64,000 nt of DNA from Anaerolineales bacterium UBA6055 (lineage in GTDB: Bacteria; Chloroflexota; Anaerolineae; Aggregatilineales; Phototrophicaceae), in the NCBI GenBank assembly GCA_002428985.1, contig DIYL01000062.1, forward strand, positions 266,851-330,850, written 5' to 3'. Made by a program: the position numbers and the translations under genes. Within the stretch, counting starts at the first letter, position 1. The number at the start of each line of letters is the position of its first letter. Below, in pieces: positions 25,813 through 35,671 of the stretch. The notes beneath the pieces are model-generated. The model made no database searches. It saw nothing but the letters and a program-made list of their open reading frames with translations, and had not been told where the DNA came from.

Positions 25813-26505
25813 ATGGCAGATTTTACCAAGATTGTAGACGGACTCTATCAGATTAATGGCAGTGTTAATGTGTTTGTGCTAGATGATGGCGAAAATGGGG
25901 TGACAATTATTGATGCTGGTATGCCAAGGTCAGTCAATAAGATTGTTGATACCGTCAAAGCCATTGGTCGCACAGTTGGTGATGTTAAATATATTTTAGT
26001 AACTCATGCCGATATAGATCACATTGGAAGCCTTGGGTCATTAGTGAAAGCGACTAATGCAACGGTGATTGCCGGAGAGAAGTCGAAGCCCTATATTGAG
26101 TCACGTCAAGCGCCACCACATCTACCATTTTTTCTCAAACCCATTATGTGGGTGCTACTTAAAACTATGCTAAGCAGAGTAACAGTTGGGCAAACCGCGA
26201 CTCATGGGGAGCGTTTACAAATTGCAGACGGCATACGAGCATTATCAATCCCCGGACATACACCTGGTAATATTGGCTACTTTTGGGAACGTCATAAAGT
26301 TCTGTTTGTACCCGATTTATTGTATGTAAACGACAATAAGCTCGGATTGATGCCATCTATCATCACATGGAATGTAAAAATAGCGAAGGATAGTGTCAAA
26401 CAAGTGATGAAGTATAATCCAGACTACATTTGTGTAGGACATGGCAAATTTATTGATGTAAAGGCAGAGCCAGAACAAGTCAAAAACTTGATGGCAAGCC
26501 TTTAA
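25813..26505 (+). CDS. MBL-fold metallo-hydrolase
   Basis: The 230-residue metallo-beta-lactamase-fold protein has the metal-binding THADIDHIGS (HxDxDH), GHTPGN (third His region) and a C-terminal CVGHGK. The short length and single domain fit the glyoxalase II-like or generic MBL hydrolase group, cleaving esters, thioesters or related bonds. A GAGGTGG ribosome site precedes the ATG. It is divergent from the histidine kinase, with about 107 nt of AT-rich DNA between them, and a glycosyltransferase follows 28 nt later. Confidence 0.88.
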   Translation: MADFTKIVDGLYQINGSVNVFVLDDGENGVTIIDAGMPRSVNKIVDTVKAIGRTVGDVKYILVTHADIDHIGSLGSLVKATNATVIAGEKSKPYIESRQAPPHLPFFLKPIMWVLLKTMLSRVTVGQTATHGERLQIADGIRALSIPGHTPGNIGYFWERHKVLFVPDLLYVNDNKLGLMPSIITWNVKIAKDSVKQVMKYNPDYICVGHGKFIDVKAEPEQVKNLMASL

Positions 26506-26533
26506 CTGATCTGCAATAAGGACTTTCTCACGT

Positions 26534-27382
26534 ATGACTGTGTTAGCAAATCGTCCCGGTATTAGTGTTATTGTAACGTCGTATGAGCGAATGATAGCCC
26601 TTCACGAGAATCTGTCATCTTTACTCAATCAACAGCTGGGTGATATACCAATTGAGATTATTGTTGTCAATAATTCGGACAAAATTATGTTGCAGCCATC
26701 GAGGTGGACAAAATTGGGGCGTTTATTGCGGCAACACCCAGAAATTAAACTAATTAATGCCAGACACAATTGGCGTATTTACTTTCGTTATGGGATTACA
26801 TATTTTGCATATTACGACACAATTTTATTTTTAGATGATGACATTCATTTTCTTGACGATAAGATGTTGCTCGACATGTACCAAACACTGATGAGTCTAG
26901 GACAATACGATATTGTGTCGTGTTGGAATATGTTATGGGCAGAATGGGATGATGATCAAGTTAGTCACGTATCAGCGACATTATTTGATCCACATGTGAA
27001 TACATTAATTAAAACTGATACAAGTGGGCCCGGCATTAGTATGTTTCACCGTAATCTCGTATTAGATGCTCGTGCACAAAATCATTTGATTACATGGAAT
27101 ATTCCTGATGCAGGGGATTACGCTTTAGGATTGCTGTCGCACATGTTATGGGGTGGTACAACTTACGCTATACCTGCTTACCAAAGGGCAACATTCAGTC
27201 AAGAATTTCAGCGTAATGCCTTGCATATAAAAGAAAAGAATTTTGTTACGGATCGACTTCGCTTATTTAAAGAGATGTTGCACAATGGCTACACGCCTGT
27301 GATTGAGCGAAAAAACTTATCTGAAGATTCACCGGAAATGCAATTAATCAAACGCATGGACCTTAAGTCTAATCCGTGGTGA
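26534..27382 (+). CDS. Glycosyltransferase family 2-like protein
   Basis: The 282-residue GT-A fold protein has the start SVIVTSYERMIALHENLSSLL, the strand IEIIVVNNSD and the metal-binding LFLDDDIHFLDD (DxD). It lacks membrane spans, so it is a soluble or peripheral transferase. It lies downstream of an MBL hydrolase and not in a polysaccharide cluster, so the acceptor is unknown. Length and motif spacing are usual for GT2 proteins. Confidence 0.75.
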   Translation: MTVLANRPGISVIVTSYERMIALHENLSSLLNQQLGDIPIEIIVVNNSDKIMLQPSRWTKLGRLLRQHPEIKLINARHNWRIYFRYGITYFAYYDTILFLDDDIHFLDDKMLLDMYQTLMSLGQYDIVSCWNMLWAEWDDDQVSHVSATLFDPHVNTLIKTDTSGPGISMFHRNLVLDARAQNHLITWNIPDAGDYALGLLSHMLWGGTTYAIPAYQRATFSQEFQRNALHIKEKNFVTDRLRLFKEMLHNGYTPVIERKNLSEDSPEMQLIKRMDLKSNPW

Positions 27383-27403
27383 GGCAGAACCAAACCTTAA
27401 ATT

Positions 27404-27432
27404 TTTTGATAAATGTCTATTTACTATATACT
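27404..27432 (+). promoter_or_regulatory. Candidate promoter of the kinase-nSTAND-WD40 gene
   Basis: TTTTGA (27404-27409), 17-nt spacer, TATACT (27427-27432), in AT-rich DNA about 65 nt upstream of the start codon. The -35 box is weak, so confidence is modest. Confidence 0.4.
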
Positions 27433-27496
27433 CCGACTCGATTTGTGTTGTTTAATAAAAACGGATAAATGAGGTCGAAATTAAGGTAACACATTG

Positions 27497-30400
27497 ATGG
27501 AAAAAGAAATACATGGTTATCGATTGACTGAACGAATTGGCAAAGGTGGTTTTGGTGAAGTCTGGCTAGCATACCAAAAAACAGTCGGTCGTGAAGTCGC
27601 TATTAAAGTTATTATGCCTAAATATGCCAACCAACCGGAGTTCATTCGTAAATTCGAGATGGAAGCTCGGATGGTTGCACGACTTGAACACCCATTTATT
27701 ACCCCGTTATTCGATTACTGGCGTGAACCACAGGGCGCGTATCTTGTGATGCGTCTATTTCGTGGTGGTACGCTCAAGCAAGAGATGGAACAAGGTCCTC
27801 TCCCATTTAATCGTGTAGCCGAAATCCTCGAGAACATATGTAGTGGTTTATGGACAGCGCATCGTAATCGTGTCGCGCATCGCGATATTAAACCAGCGAA
27901 CATCTTGATAGATGACGAAAGTCGTGCATATCTCAGTGATTTTGGTCTTGCAATCGAAGTTGGCGACGATCATTTCGAGAGCCTTGTTGGGACATGGCTT
28001 TATATGCCACCAGAACGGATTCAAAATCAAGAGCAGACGCATACTGTTGATATATATAGTCTCGGCATCATGACATATCAGATGGTCACAGGGGAGTATC
28101 CATTTGATCGATCAACTATGAAACGATTGGCACAAGCACATATTTCACAGTTTATGCCGCCTATACAAAGATATCGAGAAGATGCTCCAGAAGCCCTCGA
28201 TACAATACTCCAACGTGCCACTGCTAAAGACCCTCTCGATCGTTATGAAGATATTCGCCTGTTTGCCCAGAGATTTCGAGATATCATCCAGCCGTCTGGT
28301 ACAAAAATCGACCAGACTGTGATTTTGCCTAAGTATGAAGAAATAACCAATCCATATCTTGGTTTACGGCCTTTTTCCGAAGCAGATAGCATGCACTTCT
28401 TCGGGCGTCATACATTAGTAAATAGGCTGTTAGACCGACTTCTGGATGATGTCGCTCTAAGTAATTTCCTCGCCTTAGTTGGTCCCAGTGGTAGTGGTAA
28501 ATCGAGTGCAATTTATGCAGGATTATTGCCACAACTAAGATCTGGCGTTTTGACTGGCTCGGATACATGGTATGTAACATCTATGATACCGGGGTCACAA
28601 CCGTTCCAAAACTTGGTTTTAGCATTACGCGGTATTGCCGTTAATTCGGTTGACGATATAACTAGCGAACTCGTTGAAAATGCACATATGTTAACCGAGA
28701 TCATACCGCGTTTGTTGGATAACCCTGATACACCCTTACTCTTATTCATTGACCAATTTGAAGAGGTTTTTACACAGATCGAAGATGAGTCTGTTCGTCA
28801 ACGCTTCCTAGACTTGATCAGCGCCACAATTACGGCAAACGACAATAATATTCGTATTATTATCACGATTCGTGCAGACTTCTACGATAAACCTCTTCGT
28901 TATGAAGCATTTGGCAAACTCATGCAAGATCGCACCGAAGTCATTTTGCCATTAGACACAATAGAATTAGAGCGAGCGATTGCTGGACCAGCTGAAAATG
29001 TTGGGTTAAGTGTAGAACCCGAACTTATTGCAGAAATGATTAGCGATGTAAAGTCAGAACCCGGTGCATTGCCCTTATTGCAATATACATTGATGGCACT
29101 ATTTGAAGAATCACGGGGTAGTCAAACCTTAACGCTAGATACATACCGTCAGAGTCATGGCATTCGCGGTGCATTGGCTCGGCGAGCAGACGAAGTCTAT
29201 CTAGGATTATCGAACGACAATCAACGTATTGCTGAGCAAGTTTTCCTACGACTGGTTACATTAGGGGAAGGTACAGAAGACACCCGACGACGCACCCGTT
29301 ATTCCGAATTAATGGCAGTTTCTGAAAATACTGATGATGTCGTCAATGTCCTAAATCTATTTGATGAACAACGTTTATTGACATTTGACCGCGATCCATT
29401 CACTCGGGAACCAACTGTTGAAGTCGCCCATGAAGCTTTAATCCGTGAGTGGCAAAGATTTCAATTGTGGTTAGATAACAGTCGGGACGATTTACGATTA
29501 CAACGGATGATCGCATCCGAAGTTGCCGATTGGAAAGACAATCAACAAGATTCTAGTTATTTGCTGCGTGGTAACCGACTCGCACAATTTGAGGATTGGG
29601 CAAGCTCGACAAATGTAGTGATTACAACAGAAGAATTAGACTATATTCAGGAAAGTATCAAAGAACGACAACACGAAGAAGAAGTTCTATTAGAACGCCA
29701 ACAAACAGAGCTAGAGCTTGCGCGTCGTGTAAGCCAACGTCAACGCGTGATACTTGTCTTATTACTTGTTGTGGCAATTGGCGGTAGTTTATTGATGCTC
29801 GGCATTATTCGTCAGCGTGATACAGCTGTACAAGCAGTGGCGTTATCAGAGAGTAGTTTACAATCCGCATATAGTGCAGCCCTAGCGACTACGGCACGAC
29901 AAGCATTAGGTGTAGGCGATTATAGTCTTGCATTATCATTCGCTTTTGAAGCTGTCGAGACTGATGAGAATTCAAATGTTGCCCTAGATGCCTTAATAGA
30001 AATTGCCTATGGTGCCGGGATCACAAAGATTATTAATCCGATTCGTGATGGAATGATGACTGACATCGTCATGTCTTTAGATGGCAGTTTAGTTGCTGGT
30101 ATACAAAACAATGTGACATATGATGAATTATTCACGCGATACCTGCCACAAGATCAACGCCAGCGCGCTATGTCTCGGATTTTACCTAAGCCCGCTGATT
30201 TCTCGACAATGGACTACACACAGTTTCCTCCGCCTCGCATTGATTTATATGATACAGAAACAGGTGAATACATCATCACCTTAGAAGGACATACTGCACC
30301 AATTACATCATTTGGGTTTGTTCCACCAGATGATACAACTATACCACCATCACAATTGTATTCTGCATCTGTGCTTGGTGAAGTTTTTATCTGGGACATT

Positions 30401-32185
30401 ACTAGTGGTGAAATTATTCGTCAGTTTAATGAATTGCCACATGGGCATAATCGTTTGTCTATTACGGATGATGGTCGTTATTTGTTCGCCTCCACTGGAT
30501 CATATACCGATTATGCAGATGAAATGCAATTGGTTTTGATTGATGTACAAACAGGTGAGCGTATCGGTGAATATCCTCTACTAAACGAGCAATTGTGGGA
30601 CAGCACGATTAGCCCTGATGGTAGTTTTGTCTTATCCGCTTACTTAGATGCACTGCATGTCGTATGGGATATTGAGACAGGCGATATATTGATTGAGACC
30701 CTTCTCGAAAACAGCATAGAACGCCCTTTATACAAAATAGATATTGGTCTTGATCCAGAACGTGCACTTACAAGTATGGGTAGTGGTGAAATATACCTAT
30801 GGGAGATCGAGATAGAAGATGAAGCTGATTATGAATTAGAAGCCGAAGAAATCACACTCTCATTAGGTCGAGTCGAGGATATTAGTATTGCTGGCGATGG
30901 ATCACGTATGTTGATATTACAATCAGGGGGTACATTTGCGGATTGGGACATCGAAAATGAAACTTTGATTGAATTTATCGAAGAACGGGGTATCGAGTTT
31001 ATATCCGTCGATTTGGATGAAACCGGAAACATAGCGGCAATCGGGCGAGAAGATGGATCGATACTCATCTGGGATTTGACCAATCAACCACCGACATTAG
31101 TACAAGGTTTCAATATTTTTGATCCTAATGCCACTGCGACATTTCTGACAAGTGATGCGTTAGAATCTATGCAGTTATTGGTCTTCAACAATTATATTGA
31201 AAATAATCAAGAACCGTTGTCAACACTCTCTATCGTGGATGTCAGCACCTATGAAATTGTCCGTGAATGGGAAACACCACATCAATATAAACCAGAATTT
31301 GTCATAGTAGATGACACAGGTCAATTTGCACTCACCGCTGATAGACTTGAACAAACTACAATGCCAGATCCCAATGCATCACCAAAACTGATTTGGTGGG
31401 ATTTGTCTACGGAAGAGCCTTTAATAATTATTGAGCCAAGCTTTCCTATTTTTGATGCAGAGCTTGTGCTAATTACAGATGATGACCCGCGCGCAATAAC
31501 AGGTGGACCGGATGGTGTATATATGTGGAATTTAGCTACCGGTCAACAAGAGCGCATATTGTCTATAGATACTGAAGCGGAAATCCATCAGGTAGCTATA
31601 ACACCCGACAGACAATATGTATTTGGGACAACAACTGATGGGCAACTCATTCAGTGGGAGTTTGATAATGGAGACGTTTTTAACACGTTTGATACAGTTA
31701 GCCCATCCAGAATGCTAGGTGTCTATCCTCCTAATAATTGGGTGGTAGCGTCACATGATCAAAATGCTGTTGCTATCAGAGATTATGTATCAGGCGAGTT
31801 GATTAACGAATTAGATGCACATGAAGGCGATATACTCTCAGTAGATTTTTCATCTGCATACGATTTCAACTTCCCAATCATGATAACAACAGGAGATAAC
31901 GGTGAAGCCATATATTGGGACACAGATGGTTTCCAAGCGTTTGGATCAGAGTTGTTTCTGGGACGAGTTGAGAAGGTCGAAGTCGCATCTAATCCCCAGT
32001 TTCATTTGCTTGTTTCATCAGATGGTTGGATAGAAATTTCTGATGTTGAATCACTATCACTTGAAGAGATCAGACTTTTTATAGAAGAGAATCGCATTGT
32101 CAACCCGATTAGCATACAAGACTGCATTCTGTTTAATGTAGGTGATTTATGCACAGACATAGACTTAGATGAAGGTAACTCGTAG
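27497..32185 (+). CDS. Ser/Thr protein kinase-nSTAND1 NTPase-TM-WD40 repeat receptor
   Basis: This is a 1562-residue multidomain protein (ATG at 27497; a TTG one codon earlier is unlikely). Residues 1-270 form a Hanks-type kinase with Lys37 (AIKV), HRDIKPANI (Asp at about 130) and DFGLA, so it looks active. Residues about 283-560 are a novel-STAND-type NTPase introduced by NPYLGLRPF and FFGRH, with Walker A GPSGSGKSS (Lys at about 335) and Walker B LLFIDQFEE. One membrane span lies at about 751-771. The C-terminal 790 residues are diverged WD40-like repeats (WDI/WDL endings), presumably outside the cytoplasm. The STAND module suggests ligand-driven oligomerisation that signals to the kinase. 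It is monocistronic and ends in a strong terminator. Confidence 0.9.
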   Translation: MEKEIHGYRLTERIGKGGFGEVWLAYQKTVGREVAIKVIMPKYANQPEFIRKFEMEARMVARLEHPFITPLFDYWREPQGAYLVMRLFRGGTLKQEMEQGPLPFNRVAEILENICSGLWTAHRNRVAHRDIKPANILIDDESRAYLSDFGLAIEVGDDHFESLVGTWLYMPPERIQNQEQTHTVDIYSLGIMTYQMVTGEYPFDRSTMKRLAQAHISQFMPPIQRYREDAPEALDTILQRATAKDPLDRYEDIRLFAQRFRDIIQPSGTKIDQTVILPKYEEITNPYLGLRPFSEADSMHFFGRHTLVNRLLDRLLDDVALSNFLALVGPSGSGKSSAIYAGLLPQLRSGVLTGSDTWYVTSMIPGSQPFQNLVLALRGIAVNSVDDITSELVENAHMLTEIIPRLLDNPDTPLLLFIDQFEEVFTQIEDESVRQRFLDLISATITANDNNIRIIITIRADFYDKPLRYEAFGKLMQDRTEVILPLDTIELERAIAGPAENVGLSVEPELIAEMISDVKSEPGALPLLQYTLMALFEESRGSQTLTLDTYRQSHGIRGALARRADEVYLGLSNDNQRIAEQVFLRLVTLGEGTEDTRRRTRYSELMAVSENTDDVVNVLNLFDEQRLLTFDRDPFTREPTVEVAHEALIREWQRFQLWLDNSRDDLRLQRMIASEVADWKDNQQDSSYLLRGNRLAQFEDWASSTNVVITTEELDYIQESIKERQHEEEVLLERQQTELELARRVSQRQRVILVLLLVVAIGGSLLMLGIIRQRDTAVQAVALSESSLQSAYSAALATTARQALGVGDYSLALSFAFEAVETDENSNVALDALIEIAYGAGITKIINPIRDGMMTDIVMSLDGSLVAGIQNNVTYDELFTRYLPQDQRQRAMSRILPKPADFSTMDYTQFPPPRIDLYDTETGEYIITLEGHTAPITSFGFVPPDDTTIPPSQLYSASVLGEVFIWDITSGEIIRQFNELPHGHNRLSITDDGRYLFASTGSYTDYADEMQLVLIDVQTGERIGEYPLLNEQLWDSTISPDGSFVLSAYLDALHVVWDIETGDILIETLLENSIERPLYKIDIGLDPERALTSMGSGEIYLWEIEIEDEADYELEAEEITLSLGRVEDISIAGDGSRMLILQSGGTFADWDIENETLIEFIEERGIEFISVDLDETGNIAAIGREDGSILIWDLTNQPPTLVQGFNIFDPNATATFLTSDALESMQLLVFNNYIENNQEPLSTLSIVDVSTYEIVREWETPHQYKPEFVIVDDTGQFALTADRLEQTTMPDPNASPKLIWWDLSTEEPLIIIEPSFPIFDAELVLITDDDPRAITGGPDGVYMWNLATGQQERILSIDTEAEIHQVAITPDRQYVFGTTTDGQLIQWEFDNGDVFNTFDTVSPSRMLGVYPPNNWVVASHDQNAVAIRDYVSGELINELDAHEGDILSVDFSSAYDFNFPIMITTGDNGEAIYWDTDGFQAFGSELFLGRVEKVEVASNPQFHLLVSSDGWIEISDVESLSLEEIRLFIEENRIVNPISIQDCILFNVGDLCTDIDLDEGNS

Positions 32186-32194
32186 AAGCAATGG

Positions 32195-32232
32195 GATACG
32201 GAATAGGTCAAAATGTCCACCTATTCCGTATC
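32195..32232. terminator. Bidirectional terminator, 14-bp stem
   Basis: GATACGGAATAGGT pairs perfectly with ACCTATTCCGTATC around a 10-nt loop. It lies between the kinase gene (plus) and the MATE gene (minus), whose stop codon is at 32236, and can serve both. Confidence 0.75.
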
Positions 32233-32235
32233 GCT

Positions 32236-33600
32236 TTAAGGTTGTGGGGCAAGTTTTGCCTTAGGTCGGGGCATCAATTTATAGACGACATACCATGCGA
32301 ATAATCCTGACCCAACATTAATCCATACAATCGTCCACCAGATACTCTCCAAATTTGTACCTAACATATTAATCAACACATGCAGAACAATTGCTGGTAT
32401 AACGATCATACGCGTGATACTAATTACCATTGGTAAAATTGGGCGTTTGACACCACGTAACGCCGCCAGTCCTACGAATCCGAGTGGTTTTGCTAATAAT
32501 CCAACTGCGCTAATGCGAATATAAACAATCCCAATTGCAATCAATTCGAGTTCATCTGTAAAGATACGCATGAGTGGCTCTGCAAGAACGAACACGATTA
32601 CCCCACTCACCACCATCATGATCATGCCATAGCCTAATGCAGTATTAAATGCAGACCACATGCGATCATACAAACGCGCCCCATTATTCTGTGAGATAAG
32701 CGTAATCGTTGCTACGTCCAACCCAACTAGAGGAATCCAGATAATACTATCTAAACGGAATGCAATCCCATACGCCGCAACTGCATCTGTCCCGAATTGG
32801 CTGACAAAATACGTAACAATAAAACTACCTACAGATACCGTGCTAAGATCGAGCGCAGGTGGCAGACCCTGCTGAACAATCTCAATGATTTTGCGCTGAT
32901 TTGGAATAAGTAAGTGCAAATCAAAACCTTGCATCAAATTTGAACGCAAAGAAATAATACAGAGGTAAATCATACCGATGAATTGCACAAGTGCAGTCGC
33001 AACCCCAACACCAGCAATACCCATCGCAGGTACACCAAATCCACCATAAATAAACCACGGATTTAAAATAAGATTCAGCAAAAAGCCGAGTATGAGAAAG
33101 TTACGAAATGGCTTTGTGTTACCCTGTGACGACAACGTCGCATTGAACATAAACACCAGATTGAAGCATACTGCAGCTATGAAAATAGGAGTAATATAGC
33201 TCATATTCATCGCCAGTGTTGCGTCAGTTGCACCTAGAATAATAAAGAGCGTCGGGGAGATAGCAATCCCTACAATACTCACGATAATCCCCAAGATGAC
33301 TGTCAGCATCAAACCTTGTCCGGCAAAGTGCAACCCGTCATCGTGTTCTTCTGCACCAAGAGCATTACCAATCAATGCCGATGTCCCAGTTGCGAGGCCA
33401 GACCCCAAACCGATGATAATAAAGAAAATTGGAAACGAGAGAGCCAGAGCAGCAAGTGCTTCTTTAGAAATTGTGCCAGCATAAAATGTATCAACAATTT
33501 GAAAGAGATTATTAAATAGTACACCAATCGTAACTGGTACGCCGATTTGTCGTATAAGCTTTGGAATAGGGGCAGATGTTAATGGATTTTTTGATTTCAC
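32236..33600 (-). CDS. MATE-family multidrug efflux transporter
   Basis: The 454-residue integral membrane protein has about twelve spans arranged in two halves, beginning with PIPKLIRQIGVPVTIGVLFNNLFQIVDTF, the usual MATE start. GLGSGLATGTSALIGNALGA and LGFLLNLILNPWFIYGGFGVPAMGIAGVGVATA are typical MATE stretches. It exports drugs or metabolites using a Na+ or H+ gradient. It is separated from the operon upstream by a perfect 12-bp hairpin, so it has its own promoter. The substrate is unknown. Confidence 0.92.
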   Translation of the reverse strand: MKSKNPLTSAPIPKLIRQIGVPVTIGVLFNNLFQIVDTFYAGTISKEALAALALSFPIFFIIIGLGSGLATGTSALIGNALGAEEHDDGLHFAGQGLMLTVILGIIVSIVGIAISPTLFIILGATDATLAMNMSYITPIFIAAVCFNLVFMFNATLSSQGNTKPFRNFLILGFLLNLILNPWFIYGGFGVPAMGIAGVGVATALVQFIGMIYLCIISLRSNLMQGFDLHLLIPNQRKIIEIVQQGLPPALDLSTVSVGSFIVTYFVSQFGTDAVAAYGIAFRLDSIIWIPLVGLDVATITLISQNNGARLYDRMWSAFNTALGYGMIMMVVSGVIVFVLAEPLMRIFTDELELIAIGIVYIRISAVGLLAKPLGFVGLAALRGVKRPILPMVISITRMIVIPAIVLHVLINMLGTNLESIWWTIVWINVGSGLFAWYVVYKLMPRPKAKLAPQP

Positions 33601-33698
33601 AAATAAAGATCACTTTCATAGTACACGACATTATCTGTGAGTATACCTATTACTGAAATTGTTTGCACTATTCTGATGCAAGAGCTCATAAATGATGG

Positions 33699-33730
33699 AT
33701 AAGGATAGAGCCGTGTTACTCTATCCTTAT
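33699..33730. terminator. Perfect 12-bp hairpin terminator of the leftward three-gene operon
   Basis: ATAAGGATAGAG pairs with CTCTATCCTTAT around an 8-nt loop, 6 nt beyond the stop of the GIY-YIG-like gene (minus strand). Confidence 0.65.
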
Positions 33731-33736
33731 GTGAGG

Positions 33737-34294
33737 TTAGGTAGTTCGATTAGCTAACGGTCTATCTCCATAAATTTCTCTGAATTCACGGATTAATTGT
33801 TGCTCTTTCAATTTGGGATCGATACCCTCAGCAACAGGTTTCCAGCATACGACCAGATCGTCGTAATCATCAAATTGCCAAATAGCGCGTCCACCATTAT
33901 GACTTGATTGCTTCTTACCTGTCCTCTTCATAGCGTCCATGTATTGACGGAGGCGACGATGGAGTGACGAATTTGACAGCTTTCCACCACGTACTCCACC
34001 TGCTTGCCCAAGGTATACAACAACAGACTCCTTAACCTTGTCCCACTTACTTTCCAATTCCGCTACCGAAAAGGAATGGTTATGGATGTTCTTTACACCA
34101 CTCGGATTTTCCACAAGAAATCTTGGTTTTTTGCCATTCAGACGCAAAATTAAATATAGTCCTCGAATTGGTTTTTTGTGTTCGGTTTTGTGTGGGATTT
34201 GCTTGAGCAACTTACGATTATCAAGAATATCACCAACACGCAGAAATCCGACATATTCTTCTTTTTTGATGTCATCCAGGGTATTGAACTGCAT
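33737..34294 (-). CDS. GIY-YIG-like nuclease (Eco29kI-type spacing), solitary
   Basis: The 185-residue protein has signs of a GIY-YIG fold with a long insertion between the two halves: GLY at 45-47, VVYLGQAG at 92-99 (YIG position), LHRRLRQYM with Arg at about 114-116, Glu at 164 (KEQQLIREF) and Asn at 182 (RPLANRTT). This order (GIY, long gap, YIG, RLR, E..LI..F, P..N) recalls the Eco29kI group of restriction endonucleases. No DNA methyltransferase is adjacent. It starts 3 nt after the haloperoxidase-like gene's stop, an odd partner. The assignment rests on motif order only, so an uncharacterised DNA or RNA nuclease is possible. Confidence 0.55.
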   Translation of the reverse strand: MQFNTLDDIKKEEYVGFLRVGDILDNRKLLKQIPHKTEHKKPIRGLYLILRLNGKKPRFLVENPSGVKNIHNHSFSVAELESKWDKVKESVVVYLGQAGGVRGGKLSNSSLHRRLRQYMDAMKRTGKKQSSHNGGRAIWQFDDYDDLVVCWKPVAEGIDPKLKEQQLIREFREIYGDRPLANRTT

Positions 34295-34297
34295 TAA

Positions 34298-35647
34298 TCA
34301 CTCCAAGTTAATCTCACTTTGCGAGATTGAACGAAGCCGAACATTATTCAACACTTGCTCACCGACACATTCACCCTGACGAACACCTAACTCAATGGCT
34401 GCACGGTAGTGGATGCCACCGTATAATCGTGAAAAAGCCGCTTCGTTTGCAGCATGTTCAAAAGAGAAGAATTCACGCTGAAGGTTTTCGTGCCCATTGA
34501 TAATTGGTGTTCGATCAGTAAATGCAACTTGCCCGAACATAATCGTCAAAATTTCTGCGGCTGCACCCGATGCCACCGAGTGACCGGACGGATATTCTGG
34601 GAATGGTGGTGACTGGATATAAGGTGCCCAATTGCGGCGTTGGTAGCGATTAATATAGGTGACAGGGCGGAGTAGGTTAACTGAGTATTTAGTATCCCAA
34701 GCAGAAATAAATGCATCTGCTAGCCCCATACTGAGCAAGGTATACATCTCGATTGTACGTCCTAAAGACAGATCAGATGCTTCCGCAAATTGCATCCCAA
34801 TCAAAATCCAATGACCAGATGGTAAACCCGTATCACCCGGTGAATCCACCCAAAAACGCGCGATCTCACGTTGTTCATCGGTTAGATTATCCGATGTGTC
34901 CAAGACTTCCTGTGCTTGTGCATAAAATGTCGAACTTGGGTCGGAACTAAAATCGAGGCGAATAGGTTCATCACATTGTTCTGCAAACGCGAGACCAAAT
35001 GGACGAAGATCCCCCCAGAAGGGCTCTAGTGCTGGCTCGCCCTCAGTAGTCACTTCCCACATGAAATCTTCACCCTCTGGCATGACATATTCTAGCTTAC
35101 GCGTTGGACCGTAATTATCGGTAGCAATCCATTCCAGCAACATTTCGCCAATTTCGTCACCCAGTTCAAGTGAACGTTCAACCACGTCTTCACTCGATTC
35201 TTCCAGACGAACTTCTGTCTGACGAGCACGCATCTCATCGATAAGAGTAAATGTTGTTTCATCCGGTGCGTTAGCCTCTTCCATCAATCCTGTGATGACG
35301 GTTGCAATTGAGGCATTAGCAATTGCTGGGTAATCGTAAACAAGGTCTTCTTCAGGGAAGGGGAGGAGCGGTAACCCAACCATCTGACCACCAATAGAGA
35401 AATTTTCCGACATCCCATTAACCAAGCCTTCGTACATCGCAATACTAGAGTATGCATAAATGCGTGATGCACCCGGTGCATTTATATTGTTATCGCGAAC
35501 TAACTCGTAAACTTGTAGCATCCACTCATTGGCAAAGGTTGAATCATATTCCCAGACAGAGACAGATTCGTCTTGTGCGAAACCAAGTGGTGTGACAATT
35601 AAGATAAACAACAAACTCAATACAATTAGTGTCCTTGAAAAATTCAT
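34298..35647 (-). CDS. Secreted vanadium-dependent haloperoxidase / PAP2-fold protein
   Basis: The 449-residue protein has a signal peptide (MNFSRTLIVLSLLFILIVTPLG, cleavage near GFAQ). The PAP2/vanadium haloperoxidase active-site motifs are visible: the Arg-containing LRPVTYINRYQRRNW, PSGHSVASGAAAE and a late SRLYGGIHYRAAIELG whose His is the axial vanadate ligand or catalytic His. It acts in the periplasm or outside, oxidising halide with peroxide if vanadate-loaded, or hydrolysing phosphate esters. An AGAGGAAT ribosome site precedes the start. It lies in an operon with the PPC-repeat protein upstream (24-nt gap) and the GIY-YIG-like gene downstream. Confidence 0.85.
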   Translation of the reverse strand: MNFSRTLIVLSLLFILIVTPLGFAQDESVSVWEYDSTFANEWMLQVYELVRDNNINAPGASRIYAYSSIAMYEGLVNGMSENFSIGGQMVGLPLLPFPEEDLVYDYPAIANASIATVITGLMEEANAPDETTFTLIDEMRARQTEVRLEESSEDVVERSLELGDEIGEMLLEWIATDNYGPTRKLEYVMPEGEDFMWEVTTEGEPALEPFWGDLRPFGLAFAEQCDEPIRLDFSSDPSSTFYAQAQEVLDTSDNLTDEQREIARFWVDSPGDTGLPSGHWILIGMQFAEASDLSLGRTIEMYTLLSMGLADAFISAWDTKYSVNLLRPVTYINRYQRRNWAPYIQSPPFPEYPSGHSVASGAAAEILTIMFGQVAFTDRTPIINGHENLQREFFSFEHAANEAAFSRLYGGIHYRAAIELGVRQGECVGEQVLNNVRLRSISQSEINLE

Positions 35648-35671
35648 CGTATTCCTCTTATGTATATGTTG

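Noticed and set aside
34038..34379. 113-codon plus-strand frame
   Set aside because: It is antisense across the junction of two co-transcribed genes and shows no domain or start signal.
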